From positions 48,075-112,074 of the forward strand of contig NZ_JAALJI010000025.1 of assembly GCF_011064595.1 (NCBI RefSeq): a DNA stretch of 64,000 bases. The letters are read 5' to 3'. A program made the translations under genes and the position numbers. Source of the stretch: Paludisphaera soli (GTDB lineage Bacteria; Planctomycetota; Planctomycetia; Isosphaerales; Isosphaeraceae). Shown piece by piece: positions 55,702-63,949 of the stretch; within the stretch, counting starts at the first letter, position 1, and every line of letters starts with the position of its first letter. The notes below the pieces were generated by a model. That model did no database searches, was not told the origin of the DNA, and was given only the letters and a program-made list of their open reading frames with translations.

Positions 55702-57453
55702 TCAGGGCTTCGCGGCGTCGAGCCGTTTGAGGATCTCGTCCAGCTTCTCCTCCACGCGGCGGAGGCGCTCCTCCACGCCGGGCCCGGGCGGCGAGCCCGG
55801 CGGCCGGGCCGGGACCCCATCGATGGGCCTGGCTTCCAGGCCCTTGGGCGGGGGTCCAACCGAGAAGGGGGCTTCCCGGGGCGGCGTCGGGTCGGGAGGG
55901 GCCGAAGCCTCGGCGGCCCGTCGCGGCTCGGTCGGGGCGACCACGTCCCCGGGGATCTCTTCGCCGCCCGACCGGGACAGGGCCGCCAGCACGAAGGCGT
56001 CACGCTCGGGTGCGGCCGGGAAGCGACGGATGGATCCGTCCGCCATCGCGAAGACGTAGCCCCTCGGGTCGCTCGCGTCGGGTCTCTGGAAGGACCGCCC
56101 CGGCCCGACCGGGAGTTCCCCCGGGCGCGTCCACACGGTCGGCTCGGCGGCCACGGTCAGGAACGCCGTATTCCCGGCCCCGTCCGTGACGTTCTCGAAG
56201 CGGACGCCGGGCGGGGTCTCGGCCCCAAGCTCCGGGCCGAACATGGCGTCCGGGCCCGAGTAGCCCCGGATCCTCGTCTGCCCGGGGGGCGTCGCCAGGC
56301 CGGGCGTCTCGAAGTACCTGGGCATGCGCGGGATCAGCGCCAGGTTGTGCGGCGAGTCCCAGGGTTCGTCCAGGTGGAACTCGTTGTAGAGGCCCCGCCC
56401 CTCCTCTTCGAGGTAGGGCAGGACCGCCACCCGCCAGCTCAGCAAGGGCTTCCCCTCGGCATCGTGGCTGGCGGCGGTCGGGAACGCGCCGTTCGTGCTG
56501 TAGTAGTTGTGCAGGGCGAGGAGCAACTGCATCAGGTTCCGCTCCCTCTGGGCCGGCGTTGCGGCCTGTTCCGCTTCGGGTTTCCGTCCGCCGGGCGGGG
56601 CGTCCTGGGTCGTCGGCGGGGCCTGGGTCCACGCGGTCGCCGTCAGCCCGAGCAGGCCGACGCCCCCGGCGAGGGCCAACGCGGCGAAGGTCGATTTCAA
56701 GAGCATGGTCGGTGCGACTCCCTGGGTCAGGATCGCGACCGCGGGCGGGACCGGGGCTGTCGCCGAGGTCGTCGCCAGGGTCGCGCGGAGGAGCGTCGAG
56801 GACACGGGGGACGCGAACGACTCGACGGAGGAGGCCGCCGCCAGGGCCGTCGCCGGGGCGACGCCCCGCTTGACCAGCCGGCCGCGGAGGGCCTCCCTCG
56901 CACGCGAGAGGCGGCTCTTGACGGTGCCGACGGGGCAGGCCAGGCGTCGCGAGGCCTCTTGCTCGGAGGCCCCGCCGAGCAGGCAGAGGACCAGCACGTC
57001 GCGCTGGGCGGCCGGCAGTCGGGCCAGCTCGGCGTCGAGGATCGGTCGGACGTCGGACCACTCGGCGCGGGGGTCTTCCCGGGCCGGGAGGTCGTCGGTG
57101 AGCGGACGGCCGCGCTTCCGGGCGTTCCGCGCGCGGGCCTTGGCGGCGACGCGCGAGGCGACGCCGAAGAGCCAGGGGCCGAGCCGGGCCGAGTCGCGCA
57201 GGCTGCCCCCTTTGCGGGCCAGGACGAGGAAGGTCGCCTGGAAGGCGTCGTCCGCGTCGTGGTCGTCGCCCAGGAGCCGCCGGCAGACCCCTCGGACCAT
57301 CGGCCCATGGCGGTCCACCAGCGCCTCGAAGGCGGCCTCGTCCCCCGTCGATCGGAACCGCTCTAGCAGCTCGCCGTCGCCCGAGGGGGCGACGCCTCCG
57401 CGCCAAAGCCGGTCCAGGTCGTGCAGGATCAGGCCCCGATCCCCCTTGCCCAT
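55702..57453 (-). CDS. ECF sigma factor fused to a DUF1559-like domain
   Basis: 583 residues. Residues about 25-110 are sigma region 2 (DEAAFEALVDRHGPMVRGVC, DDAFQATFLVLAR) and 130-190 region 4 (GASEQEASRRLACPVGTVKSR). A membrane helix follows at 251-275, then residues 305-475 resemble DUF1559 (LHNYYSTNGAFPTAASHD, PYLEEEGRGLYNEF, GYSGPDAMFG, MADGSIRRFPAA), and a charged coiled tail closes the protein. The design suggests a sigma factor tethered to the membrane and informed by an outside domain. The sigma domain may be released by proteolysis, as for other fused ECF factors; that is inferred. Confidence 0.9.
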   Translation of the reverse strand: MGKGDRGLILHDLDRLWRGGVAPSGDGELLERFRSTGDEAAFEALVDRHGPMVRGVCRRLLGDDHDADDAFQATFLVLARKGGSLRDSARLGPWLFGVASRVAAKARARNARKRGRPLTDDLPAREDPRAEWSDVRPILDAELARLPAAQRDVLVLCLLGGASEQEASRRLACPVGTVKSRLSRAREALRGRLVKRGVAPATALAAASSVESFASPVSSTLLRATLATTSATAPVPPAVAILTQGVAPTMLLKSTFAALALAGGVGLLGLTATAWTQAPPTTQDAPPGGRKPEAEQAATPAQRERNLMQLLLALHNYYSTNGAFPTAASHDAEGKPLLSWRVAVLPYLEEEGRGLYNEFHLDEPWDSPHNLALIPRMPRYFETPGLATPPGQTRIRGYSGPDAMFGPELGAETPPGVRFENVTDGAGNTAFLTVAAEPTVWTRPGELPVGPGRSFQRPDASDPRGYVFAMADGSIRRFPAAPERDAFVLAALSRSGGEEIPGDVVAPTEPRRAAEASAPPDPTPPREAPFSVGPPPKGLEARPIDGVPARPPGSPPGPGVEERLRRVEEKLDEILKRLDAAKP

Positions 57454-57667
57454 CGTCGTCCCCCCGTCGATCGTTTCGCGTCCCCCGTTACTGCCCGGGA
57501 GGGGCCCCGAGGTTCCAGGAACTTTCGCGGAATCCCAGGTCGAATTTAACCGGCAAGGCCCGGGCCGGGCTTGCCGGAAGCGCAGGAATCGCTAGGGTAT
57601 CGGCTGCGAGCTTCCGCGTGGACTGGAGGCGGAGCGGATTCGTTACCAGGGATGGACGGTGGACAGC

Positions 57668-58264
57668 ATGACTCGAATCACGATCGTCGCCGGCGCGTGG
57701 GCGTGGGCCCTCGCCCTGGGCCTCGGGGCCCTTTCCTCCACGGCGCAGGCCCAGCCGATCCGGTTCTCGACCTCGGGGACCTTCGAGCTGCCGGCCGGTC
57801 CCGTCGAGATGATCGGAAAGACCGACGCGACGGCCGAGGCGGGCGGCCTGATCATCGGGGCCGTCCCCGTGGGCGGGAACCCCGGGGCGCTCGGCTCCAC
57901 GCCGTTCCAGCTCAAGTTCGCGTTCGACGGCCTCCCGGACATCGAGGTCGGCGGCACGATCCTCAATCTCGGCTACAACCCGGACCTGCCCGTCCAGGAC
58001 GTGATCGCGACGACGACGGCGGCCTCGGCGCAGATCCGCCAGTATCCCGAGATGTTCCAGCGCCTGCTCGCCCACCCGGACTGGATGCACACGACCTCGT
58101 TCCGGGGCGATCGGCCGATCATGGAGTTGGCGATCTGGGTCCATCCCGAGGACCCCAACTCGGCCCGCCCGGTCCCCGAGCCCTCCACGGCCCTCGTCGC
58201 CCTCGCGGCGATCGCCGGGCTCGCCTGGAAGGCCCGCCGTCGGACGACCGGCGACCCGCGCTGA
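57668..58264 (+). CDS. Secreted PEP-CTERM protein
   Basis: 198 residues. A signal peptide (VAGAWAWALALGLGALSSTAQA) is followed by a beta-rich domain and a C-terminal PEP-CTERM sorting signal: VPEPSTALVALAAIAGLAWKARRR, a Pro-Glu-Pro motif, hydrophobic helix and basic tail. PEP-CTERM tags are used with exosortase for envelope sorting. The gene is divergent from the sigma-fusion gene with about 200 bases between. An upstream GTG at 57659 adds three residues. Function of the mature domain is unknown. Confidence 0.85.
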   Translation: MTRITIVAGAWAWALALGLGALSSTAQAQPIRFSTSGTFELPAGPVEMIGKTDATAEAGGLIIGAVPVGGNPGALGSTPFQLKFAFDGLPDIEVGGTILNLGYNPDLPVQDVIATTTAASAQIRQYPEMFQRLLAHPDWMHTTSFRGDRPIMELAIWVHPEDPNSARPVPEPSTALVALAAIAGLAWKARRRTTGDPR

Positions 58265-58265
58265 C

Positions 58266-58280
58266 GCCTCGCGACGAGGC
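58266..58280. terminator. Short hairpin after the PEP-CTERM gene
   Basis: GCCTCG (58266-58271) and CGAGGC (58275-58280) pair around a CGA loop, followed by CCGTTTG. It lies directly after the PEP-CTERM stop and before the end of the convergent NHL gene, so it may act as a weak terminator. Confidence 0.4.
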
Positions 58281-58346
58281 CCGTTTGCGAGAGGGGGCCC
58301 GCAGGAGCTTCGCCAAATCTCCGACGTCCGCAACGTGGCGGGGGCG

Positions 58347-59369
58347 TCAGGGGGCGGGGATCGCGAACTTCTGGATCCGCTGGTTGCTCGAATCGGCGAC
58401 GTAGAGGCGGCCCCGGCCGTCGAAGGCCATGCCGTGGGGGTGGTCGAGCTGGCCGGGTTCCGGGCCCGACTCGACGATCCCGAACAGGAAGCGTCCCTCC
58501 GGGGTGAAGCACTGGACGCGGTCGTTCAGGCTGCTGACCCAGACGCGGTCGCGGCGATCGAGCGTCAGGCCGATCGGGCCGTAGGTGCCGGCGAGCGAGC
58601 CGAAGTTCAAGGCGCCGAACCCGCCCGGCTGGTCCCCCTTGTCGCCCCAGCTCCGGAGCGGCCGGCCGTCGGGCGCGAGCTGCTGCACCCGGCCGAGGCC
58701 CGCCTCCGTGGTGTAGAGCCGGCCCTCGCGGTCCTGGCCGAGGAAATGGGGCCCGGCGAACCGCGAGCCCGCGGGATCGCTCCCGCCGAAACGTCCCGGC
58801 TCGGAGCCGTGGCCCCCCCACGCGCCGAGGAACCGCCCGTCGCGCGTGAAGTGCTGGACGCGGTGATTGCACTGGTCGACCGCGAAGAGCGTGCCGTCCC
58901 GGCGCAGCACCATCCCCCCCGGCTGGTTGAACTCCCCCTCCCCGCCACCCCGACAGCCCCACTCGCGGACGACCGCACCGGCGTCGTCGTAGACCGCGAT
59001 CCGGTGCTGGTTCATGAACGAGACGTAGATCAGGCCCCCTTCGTCCACCGCCAGCCCCCCCACGATGCACGACTTGCGCGGCGGGGCGTCGAGGGGGAGC
59101 GGGAACTGGGACAGATAAGTCCCGTCGGCGGTGAACTTCTGGATGCGCGCGTTGTTCAGGTCGGCGACGTAGACCTCGTCCGCGGCGTTGACGGCGACGT
59201 GGATGGGCGAGTGGAACTGGCCCGGGCCGTCCCCCCGCTCCCCCCAGGCGAGCAGGAACTCGACCCGATCCGGGGGCCCGGCGCGGAGGCCGGAGCCCGC
59301 CGCGAACAGCAGGCCCGCCGTCCCAGCGAGCATGCCGCGTCGAGTCGAACGAGCGAGAAGCGTGCTCAT
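58347..59369 (-). CDS. NHL-repeat protein with twin-arginine-type leader
   Basis: 340 residues from ATG 59369, with GGGAGG at ideal distance. The leader contains an RR pair (STRRGMLAGTAGLLFAAG), fitting Tat export. Six NHL blades follow, each with an xPxGxxVxxxGxLYVxDxxNxRIQxF pattern (VYVADLNNARIQKF, LYVADSSNQRIQKF). The protein ends at the last blade, with no other domain. It follows the Gfo/Idh/MocA gene by 59 bases in the same orientation, suggesting cotranscription. Confidence 0.9.
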   Translation of the reverse strand: MSTLLARSTRRGMLAGTAGLLFAAGSGLRAGPPDRVEFLLAWGERGDGPGQFHSPIHVAVNAADEVYVADLNNARIQKFTADGTYLSQFPLPLDAPPRKSCIVGGLAVDEGGLIYVSFMNQHRIAVYDDAGAVVREWGCRGGGEGEFNQPGGMVLRRDGTLFAVDQCNHRVQHFTRDGRFLGAWGGHGSEPGRFGGSDPAGSRFAGPHFLGQDREGRLYTTEAGLGRVQQLAPDGRPLRSWGDKGDQPGGFGALNFGSLAGTYGPIGLTLDRRDRVWVSSLNDRVQCFTPEGRFLFGIVESGPEPGQLDHPHGMAFDGRGRLYVADSSNQRIQKFAIPAP

Positions 59370-59428
59370 CGAGTCGGCCTCCCGGCCCGGCGGACGCGGG
59401 CCCCCGGGGAGGGGCCCGCGATGTGCGA

Positions 59429-60784
59429 TCATCCGAGGAGCGAATCGGCCGGGTGCTGCCAGGGCGCGCGGTAGGGGCCGCGCAGGAGCTTCGTGGCCTC
59501 GTCGTCGCCGACGACGATCCGCTTCGACGGGTCGTAGACGAGCGGGCGCTTGACCTGCATGGAGAGGTTCGCCAGCAGGCACGAGGCGGTCGAGATGTGC
59601 CCCTGCTCGATGTCGGCGATCGGCTTCGAACGGTTCGCGACGGCGTCGAGGAAGTTCCGCATGTGGAGCCGCGTCGCCGGGGCGGCGTTCAGCTCGATCT
59701 CGGGCTCGTTCACGTCCTCGGGGTACTTCTCGCGTTCGAAGACGCAGTCGAAGTGCAGCGGCTTCCCCTCGCCCTGGGGGATGAAGTCGGCCCGCATGGT
59801 GCTGGCCTTGAGCGTCCCCTTCTCGCCGTAGATGAACAGGGCCCAGGGGTACTCGGGGTCGGGCGCCGTGCCCCAGGTCCGGTGCTGCCAGACCACGTCG
59901 AAGTCGGGGTACTCGAAGGTCGCGGCCTGGGTGTCGGTGATGTTCGACTTGCCGTCCTTCTGCACCAGGATCCCGCCGTTCGACGAGATCTTCGTCGGCC
60001 ATCCCAGCCCGAGCATCCAGCGCACGGTGTCGAGCATGTGCACGCACATGTCGCCGGTGATGCCGCTGCCGTACTCCATGAAGGTCCGCCACCAGCGGAC
60101 GTGGGGCAGGCCGTCGTAGGGCCGCAACGGCGCGGGGCCGGTCCACATCTCGTAGTCGAAGAAGTCCGGCGGGGCGGTCACGGGCGGGTTGTCGTTCGCC
60201 CTCATGTGATAATAGCAGCAGACCTCGACGTGGCCGACCTTGCCGAGCAGCCCGGCGTCGACGACCTGCTTCTTGGCCTCGATCAGGTGCGGCGTGCTCT
60301 TGCGCTGGGTCCCCACCTGGACGACCCGGTCGTGCTTGCGGGCGGCGGCGACCATGGCCTCGCCTTCCAGCACGTCGTGGCTGATGGGCTTCTGGACGTA
60401 GACGTCGGCCCCGGACTCCACCGCCGCGATCATCGGCAGGGCGTGCCAGTGGTCGGGCGTGGCGACCAGGACGATGTCCAGGTCCTTCTCCTTGAGCAGC
60501 TCGCGGTAGTCGCCGTAGGTCCTCGGCGTCTTGCCGGACTTCTGGCGCGAGGCGACCATCTCGGCCGCGTGGGCGAGCTGCTTCTTGTCGGGGTCGCAGA
60601 GCGAGACGACCTCGACGGGCGCGACCTGGATCAGCCGGAAGAGGTCCGACTTGCCGTACCAGCCGCAGCCGATCAGGCCCACGCGATACGTCTTCTCGTC
60701 GGCCGCCCCGCGCGTGAAGCCCCCGATCATCGAGGCCGTCAGTCCCGCCGCGCCGAACTTGAGCGCGTCCCGGCGATTCGTCAT
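59429..60784 (-). CDS. Tat-exported Gfo/Idh/MocA oxidoreductase
   Basis: 451 residues. The leader TNRRDALKFGAAGLTASMIGG is a Tat-type signal. The NAD(P)-binding Rossmann motif is VGLIGCGWYG (about 35-44), followed by PVEVVSLCDPD, the ATPDHWHALPMIAAVESG region and VYVQKPISHD (an EKP-like catalytic Lys). The C-terminal domain is typical of the family (GSGITGDMCVHMLDTVRWML). Such secreted Gfo/Idh/MocA proteins are common in planctomycetes and act on sugars or inositols. Follows the protoporphyrinogen oxidase gene by 86 bases. Confidence 0.93.
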   Translation of the reverse strand: MTNRRDALKFGAAGLTASMIGGFTRGAADEKTYRVGLIGCGWYGKSDLFRLIQVAPVEVVSLCDPDKKQLAHAAEMVASRQKSGKTPRTYGDYRELLKEKDLDIVLVATPDHWHALPMIAAVESGADVYVQKPISHDVLEGEAMVAAARKHDRVVQVGTQRKSTPHLIEAKKQVVDAGLLGKVGHVEVCCYYHMRANDNPPVTAPPDFFDYEMWTGPAPLRPYDGLPHVRWWRTFMEYGSGITGDMCVHMLDTVRWMLGLGWPTKISSNGGILVQKDGKSNITDTQAATFEYPDFDVVWQHRTWGTAPDPEYPWALFIYGEKGTLKASTMRADFIPQGEGKPLHFDCVFEREKYPEDVNEPEIELNAAPATRLHMRNFLDAVANRSKPIADIEQGHISTASCLLANLSMQVKRPLVYDPSKRIVVGDDEATKLLRGPYRAPWQHPADSLLG

Positions 60785-60870
60785 CGGTCGTTTCCCCTGG
60801 GGTGCTTCCTGGCCGTCTCAACCCTGGCGGACGGCGATCCAACCGAGGATCGCACAGGCTCGCCCCCCGT

Positions 60871-62346
60871 TCAACCCGCCCGGCCGGCCGCCGCGGCGAT
60901 CCGGCTCGCCGCCCGCTCGGCGGCCTGCTCGCCGGTGTGGATGCACATGGGGACGCCCACCCCGCCCAGCCAGTTGCCGGCCAGTTCCAGGCCGTCGAGG
61001 GCCTTCGCCCGCTCCTGGATCGCCGCGACCCGCTCCAGGTGGCCGACCTCGTACTGGGGCATCGTCTCCCGCCACCGCGAGACCGACCACGCCTCGGGCT
61101 CGCCCTGCACGCCCAGCAGCGAGGCCAGCTCGCCCGAGGCGATCCGCACCAGCTCGGCGTCGTCGGCGTCCACCAGGTCGGGCCGCTTGGCCCCCCCCAG
61201 GAAGACGCGGATCAGGACCGAGCCTTCCGGGGCGCGGCCGGCGAACTTGACGCTGGAAAAGCTCCCCGAGAGGATCTGCCGCTTCTCCACGAACGGGACG
61301 ACGAAGCCGAACCCGTCCAGCGGGTGCGCGATCCTGTCACGGCGGTAGCCCAGCGAGACGATCACGCTTGACGTCGACGCGATCCCCGCCAGGTCGACCG
61401 CGGCCGCCGACGAAGCCTCGCGCAGCAGGCCGGCCGCGGCCTTCGCCGGGGTCGCCACGATCACCGACCGGGCGCGGAGCGGACTCGGCCGATCGGCCAG
61501 GTCCAGCCGCCAGCCCTCGGCGTCGCGCGTGAGGCGGCGGACGGGCGATTCGCACCGCACGGCTCCGGCGGGGAGCCTCGCGACCAGCGCGTCGACCAGC
61601 TCGGACATCCCCCCTTCGAGGCCGACGAACAGGCCGTAGCGGGCCCCCGAGCCCCCCGCCTGCGGGCTGCTCGCGCCGGCGGCGCGCATGGCCTTGATGA
61701 GGCTCCCCTCGCGCTGCTCCATCTCCAGGAACCGGGGCATGGTCGCCTTGACGCTCAGGCGCTCCGGGTCGCCGGTGTACATGCCGCCGACGAGGGGCTG
61801 GATGAGCCGCTCGTAAGCTTCGCGGCCGAACCGCCGGCGGGCGAAGCCGGCGAGGCTCTCGTCCGAGCCGTCGCCCTTAGGGAGGAACCGCTCCATCGCC
61901 AGCCGCAGCTTGCCGGGGATGCTCAGGATCCGGGTGCGAACCATCGGCCCGATCTTCGAGGGCGCCATGATGATCAGGCCGTCCGGGATCGGCTCCAGCT
62001 TCCCGGCGTGGACGACGAACGACCGCCGGTGCCGAGAATCGGTCTGGATCAGGCGATCTTCGAGGCCCAGCCGGCGGCAGAGGTCGATCGCCCAGGGGAC
62101 GTTGGTGATGAAGCTGTCGGCGCTCCCCTCGATCAGGAAGCCGTCGCGACGGCTCGTCCCCAGCACGCCGCCGGGTTTGGGGCCGGCCTCGAGCACGGCC
62201 ACGCTCAGGTCTGGGTCGATCTCGCGGAGGCGGTGCGCGGCCGCCAGGCCGGTGATCCCTCCCCCCACGACCGCCACGTCCACGGCCTCGTGCTCGGCCT
62301 CGTTCAGGTTCAGGCTCCCGCCCGTCGTCTCCGGCTCGTCCCGCAT
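60871..62346 (-). CDS. hemG: Protoporphyrinogen/coproporphyrinogen oxidase
   Basis: 491 residues. The FAD-binding dinucleotide motif VVGGGITGLAAAHRL spans residues 26-40, with AGPKPGGVLGTSRRDGFLIEG following, and ends with NWLGGVGVPMCIHTGEQAAE, typical of oxygen-dependent HemY-type oxidases (also named hemY). It oxidises protoporphyrinogen IX or coproporphyrinogen III in haem synthesis. The gene starts a minus-strand unit with the Gfo/Idh/MocA and NHL genes and is divergent from a radical SAM/SPASM gene, which fits a haem-related cluster. Confidence 0.93.
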   Translation of the reverse strand: MRDEPETTGGSLNLNEAEHEAVDVAVVGGGITGLAAAHRLREIDPDLSVAVLEAGPKPGGVLGTSRRDGFLIEGSADSFITNVPWAIDLCRRLGLEDRLIQTDSRHRRSFVVHAGKLEPIPDGLIIMAPSKIGPMVRTRILSIPGKLRLAMERFLPKGDGSDESLAGFARRRFGREAYERLIQPLVGGMYTGDPERLSVKATMPRFLEMEQREGSLIKAMRAAGASSPQAGGSGARYGLFVGLEGGMSELVDALVARLPAGAVRCESPVRRLTRDAEGWRLDLADRPSPLRARSVIVATPAKAAAGLLREASSAAAVDLAGIASTSSVIVSLGYRRDRIAHPLDGFGFVVPFVEKRQILSGSFSSVKFAGRAPEGSVLIRVFLGGAKRPDLVDADDAELVRIASGELASLLGVQGEPEAWSVSRWRETMPQYEVGHLERVAAIQERAKALDGLELAGNWLGGVGVPMCIHTGEQAAERAASRIAAAAGRAG

Positions 62347-62477
62347 CGTCGCCTCACCTTGGCCGGGCGGGCCGGGCGCTCCTTGAGAGGCCGGTCGGGC
62401 TCGGCTAGATTGTGGATGGAGATATCCAGTATATCGAGGTCCCCCGCCCGGCGTGAGCCGAAGGGGGGACGCCCGCC

Positions 62478-63626
62478 ATGAGCCATGCCCGCCCCTCGCC
62501 GTCGGCCGGCCCCGCGCCGCCCGACTGGACCCGCCGCCGCAACTTCGACGCCAGCCCGCTGATCGCCTTCTACGAGATCACCCGGGCCTGCGACCTGGTC
62601 TGCCTCCACTGCCGGGCCTGCGCCCAGCCCCGGGCCGACCCCGCCGAGCTGGACACGTCGCAGTCGCTCCGCCTCATCGACCAGCTCGCCAGCTTCCCCG
62701 AGCCGCCGCTCCTGGTCTTCACCGGCGGCGACCCGCTCAAGCGGGCCGACCTGTTCGAGCTGATCGCCCACGCGGCCGGGATCGGCCTGCAGACGGCCAT
62801 CACCCCCTCGCCGACCCCCCTGGTCACGACCGAGGCGATCCGCCGGCTCAAGGCCGCCGGGATCGGCCGGATGGCCGTCTCGCTCGACGGCGTGGACGCC
62901 CCGACCCACGACGGCGTCCGGGGCGTCGCCGGCTCGTTCACCATGACTCAGAAGATCATGGACGACGCCCGCGACGCCGGCCTCCCCGTCCAGGTCAACA
63001 CCACGCTGACCCCCGGCACGTTCGACCAGCTCGAGGCCATCGCCGACCTGCTGGAACTCCGGGGGATCGCCCTCTGGTCGCTCTTCCTGATCATCCCCGT
63101 CGGCCGCGCGACGGCCGACCTGCGGCTCGACGCCGACCGCTACGAGCAGGCCTTCGCCCGGCTCTGGAAGCTCTCGCGCGAGCATTCCTTCATGATCAAG
63201 ACGACCGAAGGCATGCATTACCGCCGATACGTCCTCCAGCGCCGGAAGGAGTCGGGCAGGGCCGAGCCGATGAAGCTGTCGGCCCGGGGCTGGAACGGCG
63301 GTCTGCCGGGCGTGAACGACGGCCGGGGCATCCTGTTCGTCAGCCACGCCGGCCTGATCCACCCCAGCGGCTTCCTGCCCCTGACCTGCGGGATGTTCCC
63401 GTTCAACAGCGTGGTCGACGTCTACCAGCGGTCGCCGATCTTCCGGCGCCTCCGCGACGCCGACTCCTTCGGCGGCAAGTGCGGCGTCTGCGAGTACCGC
63501 CACGTCTGCGGCGGCAGCCGCGCCCGGGCCTTCGCCGTGACCGGCGACCCCTACGCCGCCGAGCCCGACTGCGCCTACATCCCCCGAGCCTGGGACGAGG
63601 CCCACGCCCCACTCGCGGAAGCCTGA
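62478..63626 (+). CDS. Radical SAM/SPASM protein linked to haem synthesis
   Basis: 382 residues. The radical SAM cluster motif CDLVCLHC (Cys38, Cys42, Cys45) precedes VFTGGDPLKRADLFELI and GRMAVSLDGVDAPTHDGVRG. C-terminal cysteines around CGMF, CGVCEYRHVCGG and DCAYIP fit a SPASM-type auxiliary cluster. The family resembles TIGR04053/AhbD-NirJ-like proteins, several of which act in haem pathways. It faces the hemG gene across 131 bases, which supports that role, but the reaction is not shown. AAGGGGGG precedes the ATG. Confidence 0.88.
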   Translation: MSHARPSPSAGPAPPDWTRRRNFDASPLIAFYEITRACDLVCLHCRACAQPRADPAELDTSQSLRLIDQLASFPEPPLLVFTGGDPLKRADLFELIAHAAGIGLQTAITPSPTPLVTTEAIRRLKAAGIGRMAVSLDGVDAPTHDGVRGVAGSFTMTQKIMDDARDAGLPVQVNTTLTPGTFDQLEAIADLLELRGIALWSLFLIIPVGRATADLRLDADRYEQAFARLWKLSREHSFMIKTTEGMHYRRYVLQRRKESGRAEPMKLSARGWNGGLPGVNDGRGILFVSHAGLIHPSGFLPLTCGMFPFNSVVDVYQRSPIFRRLRDADSFGGKCGVCEYRHVCGGSRARAFAVTGDPYAAEPDCAYIPRAWDEAHAPLAEA

Positions 63627-63639
63627 AGCCGACCGGCCG

Positions 63640-63756
63640 GAAATCGGCTTCGTTCGCACCCTCCGGAAAACGAACCCAATCGACCGAAACACCATCCCAG
63701 CCAGGCCTTAACCGCGACATCCAGCCCCCGGAAATTGGCTTCGTTCGGCGCGCTTC
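63640..63756 (-). repeat. 116-bp dispersed repeat, copy C (inverted)
   Basis: On the minus strand it begins GAAGCGCGCCGAACGAAGCC and ends CGAACGAAGCCGATTTC. It shares with copies A and B the two terminal 17-mers at the same spacing and, with copy B, the segment GGGTTCGTTTTCCGG before the right end. The interior is largely different, so conservation is concentrated at the ends. Confidence 0.75.
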
Positions 63757-63900
63757 GCCCCTCCTTCGCGGTCTCGGGATACGCGCCGATCTCCCTTTCC
63801 CCGCCGATCCCACGGGCGGGGAAGGGGGTCCAGGAAATCCAGACGACCGGGATGCCAGAGAGCGAGCCGGGTCCGCGCAGACCCCCAGGTCCACAGTTCC

Positions 63901-63938
63901 CCATTTTCGCGGGATGGGGACGGCTCGCTCGAAAATGG
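63901..63938 (-). terminator. Hairpin downstream of the edge gene
   Basis: CCATTTTCG (63901-63909) and CGAAAATGG (63930-63938) pair over 9 bp, 12 bases beyond the stop of the minus-strand gene fragment at 63950. Position fits a terminator, although the loop is 20 bases and no T-run follows. Confidence 0.45.
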
Positions 63939-63949
63939 AGGGGCCGTGG

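Larger units (their letters stand above)
63627..63949. other. Intergenic region with repeat copy C and hairpins
   Basis: 323 bases between the radical SAM gene and the gene fragment at the window edge. It holds repeat copy C (63640-63756), a TTCCCCGCC/GGCGGGGAA hairpin near 63798-63825 and a terminator-like hairpin at 63901-63938. No gene was seen. Confidence 0.5.
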
